Both the position numbers and the translations under genes were made by a program. The notes under the pieces were generated by a model that worked only from the letters and a program-made list of their open reading frames with translations, made no database searches and was not told where the DNA came from. From contig NZ_MAEI01000009.1 in assembly GCF_009933255.1 (NCBI RefSeq), positions 1 to 46,862 on the forward strand: a stretch of 46,862 nt of DNA. The letters are read 5' to 3'. Source of the DNA: Enterococcus diestrammenae (GTDB lineage: Bacteria; Bacillota; Bacilli; Lactobacillales; Enterococcaceae). Of this stretch, positions 7,849-16,870 are shown in pieces. Within the stretch, counting starts at the first letter, position 1. The number at the start of each line of letters is the position of its first letter.

Positions 7849-8079
7849 TTTGTGTTTTCTCAAAAAAGAAACTTTTTCGAAATGAGGCGATTAAGAAGCA
7901 AATAGTTTAAGAATCTCTTACAAGTCAATTCAATTGTCTGTTGTTTCGAAAAATTACCCTACTCAGATTGTAGTAGTAATGGAAGGGAAATCATCCATAA
8001 AGAAAATTATGAGAAATTCCACATTTTTTGGAAAATAGGGAGTTCCAAATTGTTCTTGTTAGTGAAAGGAGGAAATTTT

Positions 8080-8178
8080 ATGCAACTGATTCGTGCACCC
8101 ACTCTACTTTGTTTCAACCAATTAAAACAAAGACTAAATTCAAAATCAAAGGAGAAATACACATGTCAAATAAATTAA
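8080..8178 (+). CDS. possible 32-residue leader peptide overlapping the next gene
   Basis: The frame starts ATG-CAA-CTG-ATT-CGT after a strong ribosome binding site, AAAGGAGG, seven bases ahead. It runs to a TAA at 8176-8178, overlapping the start of the next gene (8163) by 16 bases in another frame. The sequence MQLIRAPTLLCFNQLKQRLN is not recognised. The strong RBS and the overlap suggest a leader peptide coupling translation into the element's first gene. It may also be only a decayed start. Confidence 0.35.
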   Translation: MQLIRAPTLLCFNQLKQRLNSKSKEKYTCQIN

Positions 8179-8675
8179 TGATCCAAAAAGGAACCAGCAT
8201 CTCACTAAACGATTCAGAAACTGTCAATCTAGCCAGCCTACGTTTCGATCTCAAACAATTCAAACTCCCGCAACGTTTTGTTGTAGCCAAAAGTGATATT
8301 CAAATGCGCATGGAACGTGAACAGAATCATGTTGGCGAACGTGTAGAGACCGGGCTAATGATCCTCACCTTCAAAGTCTATGATCGGGCTTTTGTCGAAC
8401 TGGTTCTGAATAACGGCGGAACAGAACTCGGCTCCCCTATCACCATTGTGGTCGAGCATCAAGAAGAACTGCCCATTTTAGATAACTATGAAGACGGCGA
8501 GTTGATTCCCATTCGTTTTACTGGTTTAAATGTCTATCCCCGAAAAATTCAGAAAAAATCATTTGTGGGAGAAGGTCAACCAATGATTGATACCTGGCAA
8601 TTTGCAGCATTGAAAATCAGTGCCACCTCCTATCAACTAGGAGAAGTGAATGAACCAAACACACCGGCAAAGTAA
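8163..8675 (+). CDS. element-encoded protein of unknown function, upstream of the initiator
   Basis: The product is 170 residues. I chose the ATG at 8163 because AAAGGAG lies just before it; a longer frame from 8028 has no such site. The protein is beta-rich by appearance, with no membrane segment or signal. Segments such as TGLMILTFKVYDRAFVELVL and GDGELIPIRFTGL-like DGELIPIRFTGLNVYPRKI are not from a family I know. It overlaps the next gene by 26 bases, so the two are translationally linked. It may help the initiator or relaxase in DNA processing; that is a guess from position. Confidence 0.6.
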   Translation: MSNKLMIQKGTSISLNDSETVNLASLRFDLKQFKLPQRFVVAKSDIQMRMEREQNHVGERVETGLMILTFKVYDRAFVELVLNNGGTELGSPITIVVEHQEELPILDNYEDGELIPIRFTGLNVYPRKIQKKSFVGEGQPMIDTWQFAALKISATSYQLGEVNEPNTPAK

Positions 8676-9681
8676 CGAATGTCTAATCGATTTTCTACGT
8701 TTTTCATTACCAGATTCTTCAATGGAAAAAGTTGCGGACTTATTGGGAATTGCCCTTTCTGACTTCACTTCGGAAAAGAAAGGGAGTCCTTTTCCCACTT
8801 ACGATTCTCACTATTCCTTTGCAGATATTATCATTCACCAGAGTGATCACCACAATAATCTGTTAGTAAACTTATCGGGTCAAGGGTGTCGCCAATATGA
8901 AGAATATATGTCTAGCGTGGAGGGGTGGCATTGGCAGAAATTCTTAGCCACCATTCTAAAAGCCAAAGGAACCATTACTCGTGCCGACTTGGCAATGGAT
9001 TTATTTGACGGCTCCTCTCCTCCTGTGTCTACCTTGCAAAAATACGTGAAGAACGGCCAACTCAGCTCTCAAAGTCGCCACTTTCGGGAAGTAAACAGTG
9101 GGCAACTACAGAAAGGCATTCTAACTGGCCATACGCTTTATATTGGCGCTCAGCCGCAACTACTGCGGATTTATGACAAAAAGCAAGAAATCCGCGATAA
9201 AACGGGGGAAATTGCCCAAGTCAACGAGTGGGTTCGCTGGGAGCTGGAATTAACCGATCAGAAAGCTCGGCAAGCCGTAGAAAAGCTTGCGAAAGGAATA
9301 CCACTCAATACGGTAATTCGTGGCATTTTAGCTTCCCACTACAGCTTCAAGACCAAACCCAAAGGCCCCGTCAACTATCATAACAAAGCTCGTTGGCCGA
9401 ACATGAAATGGTGGGATAAATTTGTGGGGGACATGCCCAAAATCCCCTTACGTGTAATTCGTGAAAAACCAACCTTTTCCAAGAAGAAAGCTTGGTTAGA
9501 AAATGCCACTTCGAAATCGCTCGCCATGATTTACGAAGCTTTTCTACAAGCCTATGGCCCAGAACAAGCAGAAGTTTATTTGAGAGAATTACTAGCCACA
9601 GGAAAAGAAAAATTCACGGAAACAGATCAGACCTTTATCGAACAAAAAATACTGGAATTGGAAAATGAAGATTCTTACTAG
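8650..9681 (+). CDS. Rep_trans/MobT-type replication initiation factor or relaxase
   Basis: The product is 343 residues. The N-terminal half carries the pattern of the replication initiation factor family (pfam02486). It has LIDFLRFSLP near residue 13, LVNLSGQGCRQYE near 75, the acidic motif ITRADLAMDLFDG near 115, and LLRIYDKKQE near 175 with a downstream WVRWELELTD. This family includes plasmid rolling-circle initiators and Orf20/MobT of Tn916, which nicks the transfer origin. In an integrated element it would act as the relaxase, recruiting a helper conjugative element. The RBS AGGAGAAGTG lies inside the previous gene. No coupling protein or type IV secretion gene is present, so transfer would need help in trans. 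Confidence 0.82.
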   Translation: MNQTHRQSNECLIDFLRFSLPDSSMEKVADLLGIALSDFTSEKKGSPFPTYDSHYSFADIIIHQSDHHNNLLVNLSGQGCRQYEEYMSSVEGWHWQKFLATILKAKGTITRADLAMDLFDGSSPPVSTLQKYVKNGQLSSQSRHFREVNSGQLQKGILTGHTLYIGAQPQLLRIYDKKQEIRDKTGEIAQVNEWVRWELELTDQKARQAVEKLAKGIPLNTVIRGILASHYSFKTKPKGPVNYHNKARWPNMKWWDKFVGDMPKIPLRVIREKPTFSKKKAWLENATSKSLAMIYEAFLQAYGPEQAEVYLRELLATGKEKFTETDQTFIEQKILELENEDSY

Positions 9682-9697
9682 AGAAAGGAGGTTGCCT

Positions 9698-9973
9698 ATG
9701 CACGAAGTTCAATTTTTACTGAACGATGAGCAGATGAAACAGCTAGGAAATAGTGTGTACACACTTCTTCTAAACAATGTGAATCAAGTACGACAAGATA
9801 CTGCGATCGACAAACGCTATTTAACCACGAAAGAAACTTGCCAGTATCTCCATATTGCGAACAACACTTTGGATAAATGGGTTGAACAAGGACTGCCAAA
9901 AATCACGATTCAAGGTGTTGTGCGTTTTGATCGGCAAGCTATAGACGAATGGCTCCATTGCTATACTTGCTAG
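9698..9973 (+). CDS. xis: excisionase-like helix-turn-helix protein
   Basis: The product is 91 residues. I chose the ATG at 9698 because GAAAGGAGG precedes it. The C-terminal half has the pattern YLTTKETCQYLHIANNTL followed by DKWVEQGLPKI and VVRFDRQAIDEWL, the winged HTH of MerR/Xis-type DNA-binding proteins (helix_turn_helix_17 type). The first 35 residues are probably helical. Its position between initiator and integrase genes is the usual place for an excisionase or recombination directionality factor. The symbol is by analogy only. Confidence 0.72.
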   Translation: MHEVQFLLNDEQMKQLGNSVYTLLLNNVNQVRQDTAIDKRYLTTKETCQYLHIANNTLDKWVEQGLPKITIQGVVRFDRQAIDEWLHCYTC

Positions 9974-10041
9974 AAGCGGTTTATAATCAGAACGTAGTCA
10001 TTCCTACGTTCTGGTTTGCGTATAAGAAAGTAGGAAGTAAC

Positions 10042-11276
10042 ATGGCAATTACTAAACTGAAAAACAACCACTACAAATTGGAGGTGTTTTACCCCAAGGA
10101 GGTGCGACAAATTCTCGGTGTCACTACCGAGCGCTACCGCAAAACATTTAGGACGAAAAAAGAAGCGGAACAGGCTGAAAAAGACGTGTCTCAAAAAATT
10201 CAACGTGTGCTTAATGAAAAGAGTGCTCGTTCATTTGAATTAAACGGCATATCAAATTCAAAGAGTTTTATGAAACAGTTTGGTTGGATATGTATATCGC
10301 TGGTTCTACTGGACGATCTAGGCAAATTCCGACTGCCACAACCATTAGCAATACGAAAGATGTCTTCCGTCTTCATATTCTGCCGATGTTTGGTGAATAT
10401 TCCATCAAGTTCTTAAACGACAATAAAGACTTTGTGCTTCGTGCCTTGATGAAAAAGTCCCAAACTTATGCCAATATCAAAATCATCAAAAGTTACGTCA
10501 ACCAGATTTTTGATATTGCGGAGCTATTAGAGTATATCGAATACAATCGGATTGAGAAAGTGATTCGGTATGTGGGTGATCCTAAGAAACAGCAACTAAA
10601 GGCGGAACGTCAGCTAAACGGTGAAGCACTGACAGCCGAAGAATTGATTGCTTGGCTAGACGCAGCCAATGAGGATTACAGCAATGGTTCTCTAATCATG
10701 CAAGATTATGTTCTCTTGATGCTAACGTTGAACCTAGGGGACCGCAAGAGCGAATCCTATGCCCTCCAGTGGAAGCATATTGATTTTGAAAATGGTTATG
10801 TCAGTTTGATTCAAAGCAAGGATAAGTTTGGCAATTTAAAATCCACAAAAGGTCGAAAAGCCACGAAATTCAAGATTCCGACATTTCTTATTGAACTATT
10901 GAAAGAATGGAAGCAAAAGCAAAAGGAAGAACTGTTACAACTTGGGATTAAACAGACTAAGGAGCAATTTCTTTTCACTTATGCCAATCGAAGCGGCGAA
11001 GTAAATATTCCGGTTCATGTGGATTACTTAAATTATCGGCTAAAATCCATTCGCCGAAGACATGAGGAACTAACCCAGACAAATCCACACAAGTTGCGTC
11101 ATACCTTTAGTACATTGGCTCGTGAAGGCGGTGCAACAATGGCGCAAATTTCTCAAGCCCTAACCCACTCGGATATCAAAACGACAGAAATATACGTCAA
11201 TACTCCAAATGTTGTCGATCTTTCCACTTATGAGAAATTCGAGAAACGCCTAGATGAAGCGCGACAAGCGAAATAA
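10042..11276 (+). pseudogene. int: tyrosine integrase with a one-base frameshift
   Basis: The gene starts at 10042 (RBS AGGAAG). It codes an N-terminal arm-binding part MAITKLKNNHYKLEVFYPKE, reading on to RSFELNG at about 10245. There the frame breaks. The next frame resumes with HIKFKEFYETVWLDMYIAG and continues to the end at 11276. One missing base (probably a C in AACGGC-ATATC) explains it. The catalytic domain is complete: Arg in NLGDRKSESYALQW, HKLRHTFST (His-x-x-Arg), the later His in ALTHSDIKTT, and Tyr in TEIYVNT. If the frameshift is real the intact protein is not made; the catalytic half could only start inside. A sequencing error cannot be excluded. Confidence 0.8.
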
Positions 11277-11392
11277 ATAACTAATTAAAATAACAAGCAA
11301 ATAAGATAAAAAGAACGATTATACAGTGCCTGACCTAGGTCTTAAAAACAGCTCATTCAAAATCTCGTACATTTTTTCGTACCTAAGCGTAC

Positions 11393-11424
11393 AAAAAAAG
11401 ACACTTTCCAAAAATCGGAAAGTG
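11393..11424 (-). terminator. terminator after rpsI
   Basis: On the minus strand CACTTTCC-7-GGAAAGTG is followed within two bases by seven T. It ends the rplM-rpsI operon and separates it from the integrated element. Confidence 0.85.
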
Positions 11425-11450
11425 CCAGAAACGTTGATATATAAAGGATA

Positions 11451-11843
11451 TTAACGCTTAGAGAATTGAGAAGCTTTACGTGCTTTCTTAAGACCTGGTT
11501 TTTTACGTTCAACCATGCGGGCGTCACGAGTAAGCAAGCCAGCACGTTTCAAAGCCAAACGGAAGTCAGGATCAACTTCTAACAATGCGCGCGCGATACC
11601 ATGACGGATAGCGCCGGATTGTCCTGCGTAGCCACCACCGTTTACGTTTACGAAGACATCGTAAGCGCCTTTGGTTTCAGTAACGCCGAATGGTTGGTTG
11701 ATAACTTCACGCAAGTCAGCGTGTGGGATGTATTCAGTCACATCTTTGTTGTTAACAGTGATTTTACCAGTACCCGGTACCAAACGTACGCGAGCAACTG
11801 CATTTTTACGACGGCCAGTGCCGATATATTGTGCTTGTGCCAA
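11451..11843 (-). CDS. rpsI: 30S ribosomal protein S9
   Basis: The product is 130 residues, the normal S9 length. It begins [20 protein letters not shown] and ends in the lysine/arginine-rich tail [14 protein letters not shown], whose last residues reach the ribosomal P site. The start codon is TTG: AGGAGGG lies seven bases ahead and there is no ATG at this end of the protein. It follows rplM by 15 bases on the same strand, the conserved rplM-rpsI operon. The mobile element downstream leaves the gene and its terminator intact. Confidence 0.97.
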   Translation of the reverse strand: MAQAQYIGTGRRKNAVARVRLVPGTGKITVNNKDVTEYIPHADLREVINQPFGVTETKGAYDVFVNVNGGGYAGQSGAIRHGIARALLEVDPDFRLALKRAGLLTRDARMVERKKPGLKKARKASQFSKR

Positions 11844-11858
11844 TGAAATTCCCTCCTA

Positions 11859-12302
11859 TTAGATTAAGTTTGTGATGTCCAAAACTTCTGGTTTTTGAGC
11901 AGCATGTGGATGTTCAGCGCCACCGTATACATGCAACTTCATGCCTTGAGCGCGGCCCAAAGTATTTTTAGGAAGCATGCCTTTTACAGAAGTTTCGATC
12001 AGACGACGAGAATTTTTAGCACGCAATTCGCCAGCAGAAACTTGTTTCAATCCGCCAGGGAAGTTTGAGTGACGGTAGTAAATCTTGTCACTTGCTTTGT
12101 TACCAGTCAATTTCACTTTATCTGCATTAATTACGATTACAAAGTCACCAGTATCCACATGAGGGGTGAATGTAGGTTTGTTTTTACCGCGCAAGACAGA
12201 TGCTACAACTGCAGACAGACGACCCATAGGCACATCTGTCGCGTCAACGACATACCATTTACGTTCTACTTCGCCAGCTTTGGCCATATATGTTGTACGC
12301 AA
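11859..12302 (-). CDS. rplM: 50S ribosomal protein L13
   Basis: The product is 147 residues from a TTG start at 12302. This start is chosen because GGAGG lies about eight bases ahead and the protein then begins (M)[20 protein letters not shown], as in other L13 proteins. A TTG at 12317 would leave no ribosome binding site. Conserved segments include [19 protein letters not shown] and [14 protein letters not shown]13 is an early assembly protein of the large subunit. It heads the rplM-rpsI operon, behind a leader of about 80 bases that could carry L13 autoregulation; I see no specific structure to prove it. Confidence 0.96.
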   Translation of the reverse strand: MRTTYMAKAGEVERKWYVVDATDVPMGRLSAVVASVLRGKNKPTFTPHVDTGDFVIVINADKVKLTGNKASDKIYYRHSNFPGGLKQVSAGELRAKNSRRLIETSVKGMLPKNTLGRAQGMKLHVYGGAEHPHAAQKPEVLDITNLI

Positions 12303-12386
12303 GATTTTTTCCTCCAATTTCGATTTCGAATGTTTACAATCACGTGAGTTTCCGGGGCTCTTGTGGGGTAAACAATACCATTTAAC

Positions 12387-12415
12387 ATAATACCTTCTAT
12401 ATCAAGCAAAGTCAA
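12387..12415 (-). promoter_or_regulatory. promoter of rplM-rpsI
   Basis: On the minus strand TTGACT (12415-12410), a 17-base spacer and TATTAT (12392-12387) form a near-consensus vegetative promoter. Transcription would start about 80 bases ahead of rplM. Confidence 0.8.
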
Positions 12416-12504
12416 CGATTATCTCCAAGTTTTACCGATATCTGGACAAAATATTCAGGCACACTTTTTGATTGCGCAACGTTTTTCTACTATATAGAAG
12501 AACG

Positions 12505-13067
12505 CTACATCGGTGGTAGATTGCGTTCTACTCGATCCATGAGCCAAGCCAGACGTTTTGGGCGACCGGTGGGGGTCTTAGCATCGAAATACGCGCGGGT
12601 GTAGGTCTTTTGGACAAAAGGTGATAGGTTTGTAAAATTTTCATAAGCACGAGGGCTGACTTGTAGGCGTGCAGCCAGTTCTACCACCTGTTCTGGGATG
12701 ACGGCTGTCGGTGGTTGCGCTTGTTGCCATTGCCCATTGGCTTGGGCCTCGGCGATTTTTGCTTGGCCTAGCTTTGTCATTTGACTACTAGCTTGCAGTT
12801 TCTCCGCCAAAGCTTTGTTTTTCACGGACCATTTACTGTTTGGACGACGCTGGGAAAAATATTTCTGTTAAGATCTGGCATCGATTTTCTTCATCTGCCC
12901 ATCAATCCAACCAAAACACAGGGCTTCTTCTAGTGCTTCCTTGGCAGTCAAGGTAGCTGGGCCCCCTTTTTTGCCAAAACAAAGCCCCCCCCCTCAGTTT
13001 TAGTGCCATGCTCTTCTAACCACTGGCGGAAAGCTCGGCGTTCTTTAAAGGTATCCAGTTTTTCCAT
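12505..13067 (-). pseudogene. YdeI/OmdA-family protein, decayed
   Basis: The frame starts at 13067 after GGAGGGTG with MEKLDTFKERRAFRQWLEEH. A run of nine G shifts the frame by one. It continues as KKGGPATLTAKEALEEALCF and GWIDGQMKKIDARS, meets a TAA (probably a Tyr codon once), then reads QKYFSQRRPNSKWSVKNKAL to a normal stop at 12505. The pattern EEALCFGWIDGQ followed by RRPNSKWS is that of the YdeI/OmpD-associated family, normally about 190 residues. A C-terminal piece of about 106 codons (12825-12505) stays open but lacks its own RBS. The function of the family is poorly known. Confidence 0.8.
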
Positions 13068-13229
13068 CCCCACACCCTCCTTTTTCGATACTTTATTTTA
13101 TTATGACGCAGTCTTTCTAAAGAAACCAAAAATAAAAAAGCATTTATGAAAAAAGCAATGAATAATGAGGGCTATCTGTATATTTCCAGCTATTTTTCAA
13201 TATTTTGTGTATATTTATTTATTTTTCTC

Positions 13230-13258
13230 TTGCATCTTGTATGAATATTTGCTAAGAT
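13230..13258 (+). promoter_or_regulatory. promoter of argG with possible ArgR half-sites around it
   Basis: TTGCAT (13230-13235), a 17-base spacer and TAAGAT (13253-13258) fit a vegetative promoter ending about 40 bases ahead of the start codon. Around it lie several sequences like arginine-box halves: TGAATAAT near 13160, TGTATATT near 13178, TGTGTATATTTATT near 13207 and ATGAATATTT at 13241, inside the spacer. Repression by ArgR with arginine is usual for argG in Firmicutes. The boxes here are only suggestive. Confidence 0.5.
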
Positions 13259-13302
13259 AGCCTCAGTTAATTGAAATTGACGAAAGGCGAGGGTGTATAA
13301 AT

Positions 13303-14517
13303 ATGAAAGAAAAAGTAGTTTTAGCCTATTCCGGAGGTTTGGATACTTCTGTTGCCATCAAATGGTTAGTCGATGAAGGGTTTGATGTGGTGGCTTGCTG
13401 CCTGGATATCGGGGAAGGTCGGGATATGCAGTTCATCAAAGACAAAGCACTTCAAGTGGGGGCGATTGAATCTTACGCATTGGATTGCAAAGAAGAGTTT
13501 GCCAACGACTATGCGCTGATTGCCTTGCAAGGCCATACTTTTTACGAACAGTCTTACCCCTTAGTTTCTGCCCTCTCTCGTCCTTTGATTGCCAAAAAGC
13601 TTGTGGAAGTGGCTCATGCGGCTGGTGCTACGACAGTGGCTCACGGCTGTACCGGCAAAGGCAATGACCAAGTACGTTTTGAAGTGGCGATTGCCGCCCT
13701 TGACCCACATCTAAAAGTCATCGCACCGGTGCGGGAATGGAAATGGTCCCGAGAAGAAGAAATCGCCTATGCCACGGAAAAAGGGGTGCCGATTCCTGCC
13801 AATTTGGATAACCCGTATTCCATTGATCAAAACATCTGGGGCCGGGCATGCGAATGTGGGATTTTGGAAGATCCATGGGCAGCCCCACCAAAAGAAGCTT
13901 ATGCCATCACCGCAGAACTGGAAGATACCCCAGATGTAGCTGATATCGTGGAAATTACCTTCGACCAAGGGGTGCCGGTGGCTTTAAACGGCGTTGAAAT
14001 GAGTTTTTATGAAATCATCGATGAACTAAACATCACCGCTGGCAAACACGGGATCGGTCGGATCGATCACGTGGAAAACCGGTTAGTCGGGATCAAGTCC
14101 CGGGAAGTTTATGAATGTCCAGGGGCAATTACCTTGATGAAGGCCCACAAAGAGTTGGAAGATTTGACTTTCGTCACCGAATTGGCACATTTCAAACCAA
14201 CCATTGAGAACCAACTCAGCGATGTCATCTACAACGCTTTGTGGTTTAATCCCTTGACTGATGCGTTGATTGCCTTCTTAAAAGCGACGCAAAAATACGT
14301 GAATGGCGTGGTGCGGGTAAAACTTTTCAAAGGCAATGCCATCGTGGAAGGTCGGAAATCCGATAATAGCCTCTACAACGAAAACTTAGCGACATATACT
14401 TCAGCCGATACTTTTGATCAACACGCAGCAATCGGCTTTATCAAACTCTTTGGCTTGCCAACCAAGGTCAATGCCGAAGTCCAAGCCAAGGTCAACGAGA
14501 AACACTTGGTGAAATAA
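13303..14517 (+). CDS. argG: argininosuccinate synthase
   Basis: The product is 404 residues, the normal length. The ATP pyrophosphatase loop AYSGGLDTS is at about residues 8-16. Further signatures are [15 protein letters not shown] near 117, the citrulline/aspartate-binding region [10 protein letters not shown] near 180, and the C-terminal part with [13 protein letters not shown]. The enzyme joins citrulline and aspartate using ATP, the sixth step from glutamate to arginine. argH follows on the same strand after a 250-base gap holding structured repeats, a strong terminator and a second promoter, so the pair is not a simple operon. The RBS is AAAGGCGAGG. Confidence 0.96.
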   Translation: MKEKVVLAYSGGLDTSVAIKWLVDEGFDVVACCLDIGEGRDMQFIKDKALQVGAIESYALDCKEEFANDYALIALQGHTFYEQSYPLVSALSRPLIAKKLVEVAHAAGATTVAHGCTGKGNDQVRFEVAIAALDPHLKVIAPVREWKWSREEEIAYATEKGVPIPANLDNPYSIDQNIWGRACECGILEDPWAAPPKEAYAITAELEDTPDVADIVEITFDQGVPVALNGVEMSFYEIIDELNITAGKHGIGRIDHVENRLVGIKSREVYECPGAITLMKAHKELEDLTFVTELAHFKPTIENQLSDVIYNALWFNPLTDALIAFLKATQKYVNGVVRVKLFKGNAIVEGRKSDNSLYNENLATYTSADTFDQHAAIGFIKLFGLPTKVNAEVQAKVNEKHLVK

Positions 14518-14525
14518 TTTAGGTA

Positions 14526-14618
14526 GTTTTTCCTGATGATGCGTACCGCGAGCCGCACGTGAGGATGAAAATACACTTTCCCGATGATGCGTACAGGGAG
14601 GCGTACTTGGGGAAATAC
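14526..14618 (+). repeat. two imperfect tandem repeats of about 45 bases, each able to form a hairpin
   Basis: Repeat one is 14526-14574 and repeat two 14576-14618. Both contain CGATGATGCGTAC or TGATGATGCGTAC, then a G-rich part and GGAAATAC or GAAAATAC. In repeat two TTTCCC can pair with GGGAAA and the two GTAC segments with each other. Repeat one has weaker pairing. They lie just after argG and ahead of its terminator. Function is unknown. Confidence 0.5.
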
Positions 14619-14620
14619 GC

Positions 14621-14655
14621 AAAGGCATAAGCAGGATTTGCCTGCTTATGCCTTT
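14621..14655 (+). terminator. strong terminator after argG
   Basis: The stem is perfect over 15 base pairs, AAAGGCATAAGCAGG with CCTGCTTATGCCTTT around a five-base loop, then GTT. It separates argG from argH transcription. A TATACT with the extension TGC (14692-14700) just downstream may be the -10 element for argH. Confidence 0.8.
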
Positions 14656-14767
14656 GTTACTTATGAAAATTACCGTATAACCACTGGGGTTTGCTATACT
14701 TAAAGTAGTTAGAAAGCGCCAACAGATAAGGGCCTTTCTCAGAACATATCAACGAGGGGATGAACGA

Positions 14768-16147
14768 ATGGCAAAATTATGGGGTGGCCGTTTTGACGGC
14801 AAGAATGAAGGTTGGATTGATGCCTTTGGGGCTTCCATCAACTTCGATCAAAAAATGGCGCAACAGGATATTTTCGGCAGTCTGGCTCATGTGAAGATGT
14901 TGGCCCATACTGGCATTATCTCGCAAACAGACGCGGAGCAAATTACCGCTGGCCTACTTGCTGTTAAGGACAAATTGGAGGCTGGTCAGTTAACCTTTAC
15001 TGTAGAAAATGAAGATATCCACATGAATATCGAAACCTATCTCCACCAAGAAATCGGCGCGGTGGCGGGCAAGCTCCATACGGCCCGCAGTCGGAATGAC
15101 CAAGTGGCGACGGATATGCACCTGTATTTGAAAGATACCCTTCACACTGTCATCGACAAGATTCAAACATTTCGTAATGTTTTGGTGGATAAGGCAGAAG
15201 CAAATGTCTATACCGTGATGCCCGGCTACACTCATCTACAGCACGCACAACCCATTAGCTTTGGTCAGCATTTATTAGCTTACTACAACATGCTGACTCG
15301 TGATCAGGAGCGGTTTACTGAGAGTATCAAGCGTACCGATCTTTCACCTTTAGGAGCGGCCGCTTTGGCAGGTACGACTTTTCCTATCGATCGAGAGTTT
15401 TCCGCTAAAGAACTGGGCTTTGCCAATGTCTACACAAACAGCTTAGATGCTGTCAGCGACCGGGACTTTATTCTGGAGTTTCTCAGCAATAGTGCCATTT
15501 TGATGATGCACCTTTCGCGTTTTTGTGAGGAACTAATTTTGTGGTGTAGTCATGAGTTTCAGTTTGTCGAGCTGACGGATACTTTTTCCACTGGCAGCTC
15601 CATCATGCCGCAAAAGAAAAACCCCGACATGGCGGAGTTGATTCGAGGCAAGACCGGACGAGTTTACGGCAATCTTTTCGGCCTACTGACAGTGATGAAA
15701 GGCCTACCTCTCGCCTACAACAAAGATTTTCAAGAAGACAAAGAAGGGATGTTTGACACCGCTGAGACGATCCTCACCAGTCTGGATATCATGGCCGGGA
15801 TGATCCATACCATGACTGTTCACAAAGAACACATGCTGGAATCTACCGAAAAAGACTTCTCCAATGCTACCGAACTGGCGGATTATCTGGCGAACAAAGG
15901 GATTCCTTTCCGCGAAGCCCACGAAATTGTCGGCAAACTGGTGATTGATGGTATCCACAAAGGTCGCTACCTACAAGACATCCCTTTAGAAGAATACCAA
16001 GCCATCACACCAGTTATCGAAGCCGATGTTTATGAGAAGCTGGATTCCTTCAATGCAGTGAAAAATCGCCATTCCTTAGGGGGCACCGGCTTTGATCAGG
16101 TGAAACACCAGATTCAATTGGCCAAAGAGCAGTTGGAACAAGAATAA
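14768..16147 (+). CDS. argH: argininosuccinate lyase
   Basis: The product is 459 residues, the normal length. It starts [11 protein letters not shown], as other ArgH proteins do. It carries the three conserved regions of the fumarase/aspartase superfamily: [12 protein letters not shown] near residue 108, the histidine-containing [10 protein letters not shown] near 157, and the signature [12 protein letters not shown] at about 276-287, whose Ser is the catalytic base. It splits argininosuccinate into arginine and fumarate, completing arginine synthesis together with ArgG encoded upstream. The RBS is GAGGGGATG. It is followed by a bidirectional terminator facing dps. Confidence 0.96.
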   Translation: MAKLWGGRFDGKNEGWIDAFGASINFDQKMAQQDIFGSLAHVKMLAHTGIISQTDAEQITAGLLAVKDKLEAGQLTFTVENEDIHMNIETYLHQEIGAVAGKLHTARSRNDQVATDMHLYLKDTLHTVIDKIQTFRNVLVDKAEANVYTVMPGYTHLQHAQPISFGQHLLAYYNMLTRDQERFTESIKRTDLSPLGAAALAGTTFPIDREFSAKELGFANVYTNSLDAVSDRDFILEFLSNSAILMMHLSRFCEELILWCSHEFQFVELTDTFSTGSSIMPQKKNPDMAELIRGKTGRVYGNLFGLLTVMKGLPLAYNKDFQEDKEGMFDTAETILTSLDIMAGMIHTMTVHKEHMLESTEKDFSNATELADYLANKGIPFREAHEIVGKLVIDGIHKGRYLQDIPLEEYQAITPVIEADVYEKLDSFNAVKNRHSLGGTGFDQVKHQIQLAKEQLEQE

Positions 16148-16155
16148 ATGGTACG

Positions 16156-16187
16156 AAAAAACGGGAACCCGCGGGCTCCCGTTTTTT
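16156..16187. terminator. bidirectional terminator between argH and dps
   Basis: AAAAAACGGGA and TCCCGTTTTTT flank an inner CCCGCGGG. It serves argH on the plus strand and dps on the minus strand. Confidence 0.88.
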
Positions 16188-16198
16188 AATCTTACTGA

Positions 16199-16666
16199 TT
16201 ATTTACCAAGTTCTGGTGCTTTGCCCAAGTGCGCTTGGATCATCCAAATACGTTTTTCAGTCGCGCCTTTGAAGTCAATGAACATGTCTTCTGTTACATT
16301 GTCTTCTTCTTCGCCAGCAACTTCAATCCCTTTTTCAAAGACTTCAACTAAATAGCGGTAGTTTGCTACCAATGTTGCCAAACGTTCTTCCATTGAACGG
16401 TCGTAGCTGCCTTTTTCGTCTTTGATTTTGGTGTTTTCAGCCATTTCTTTCAAAGTAGAATAAGGTGCGCCGTCTAATGTGATTAAGCGTTCAGATACTT
16501 CATCTAATTGATCATTGACGTCATCCATGAAAGTATCCATCAATGGGTGCAAAGTTAAGAAACCAGCACCACGCATGTACCAGTGTGTTTGATGAATGAC
16601 CATAGACATTTGGCTAAGGTCGGCTACTAATTGGTTCAAGACTTCTTTGGTTTTTTCGTACTTCAT
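16199..16666 (-). CDS. dps: Dps-family ferritin-like DNA-protection protein
   Basis: The product is 155 residues, as usual for Dps. The ferroxidase site shows in the segment MVIHQTHWYMRGAGFLTLHP (His, His) and in LMDTFMDDVNDQLDEVSERL (Asp, Glu). Dps proteins form twelve-subunit shells that oxidise ferrous iron with hydrogen peroxide and so protect DNA. The RBS is AGGGGGA, six bases ahead of the ATG. A PerR-box-like sequence lies about 140 bases upstream, which fits peroxide control. The gene is single, with a terminator shared with argH. Confidence 0.94.
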   Translation of the reverse strand: MKYEKTKEVLNQLVADLSQMSMVIHQTHWYMRGAGFLTLHPLMDTFMDDVNDQLDEVSERLITLDGAPYSTLKEMAENTKIKDEKGSYDRSMEERLATLVANYRYLVEVFEKGIEVAGEEEDNVTEDMFIDFKGATEKRIWMIQAHLGKAPELGK

Positions 16667-16807
16667 TACAAATCCCCCTACAAGATATTTTTAAGGAAGA
16701 ACCGTTATTTTGCGGAGCTCCCTCGGTTACATATCTATGGTAGTATGAAAGTTCAAAAATGTACAATAATTCGCTTATCACTAATTATTTGTAAGTCTAG
16801 AGCTACT

Positions 16808-16822
16808 TTATAATAATTATTA
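16808..16822. promoter_or_regulatory. PerR-box-like operator upstream of dps
   Basis: TTATAATAATTATTA matches the PerR consensus TTATAATnATTATAA at all but one position. It lies in the gap between the lipoprotein gene and dps. On the minus strand TTGAAC and TATGTA (17 apart, around 16755-16727) may be the dps promoter downstream of it. If so, the box is rather far ahead of that promoter, so the assignment is tentative. Confidence 0.5.
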
Positions 16823-16870
16823 ACTGAAAATTTAGCTATTCTTTTGTTACTACTCTCGAAAAACCCACCG

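Larger units (their letters stand above)
7860..11390 (+). mobile_element. small integrative mobilizable-type element next to rpsI, probably immobile
   Basis: The limits are approximate; I could not find a convincing direct repeat for the attachment sites. The gene order is an unknown 170-residue protein, a Rep_trans/MobT-type initiator, an excisionase-like HTH protein and a tyrosine integrase, all on the plus strand. This is the layout of compact integrative mobilizable elements of streptococci and enterococci. The integrase end lies about 175 bases from the rpsI stop codon, with the rpsI terminator between them. The integrase is frameshifted, so the element is probably fixed in place. Confidence 0.6.

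Noticed and set aside
8019..11380. ACATTTTTT near both ends of the integrated element as attachment repeats, and AAGCAAATA likewise
   Set aside because: Both are short, AT-rich and not at defined junctions, so neither can be proposed as an attachment site.
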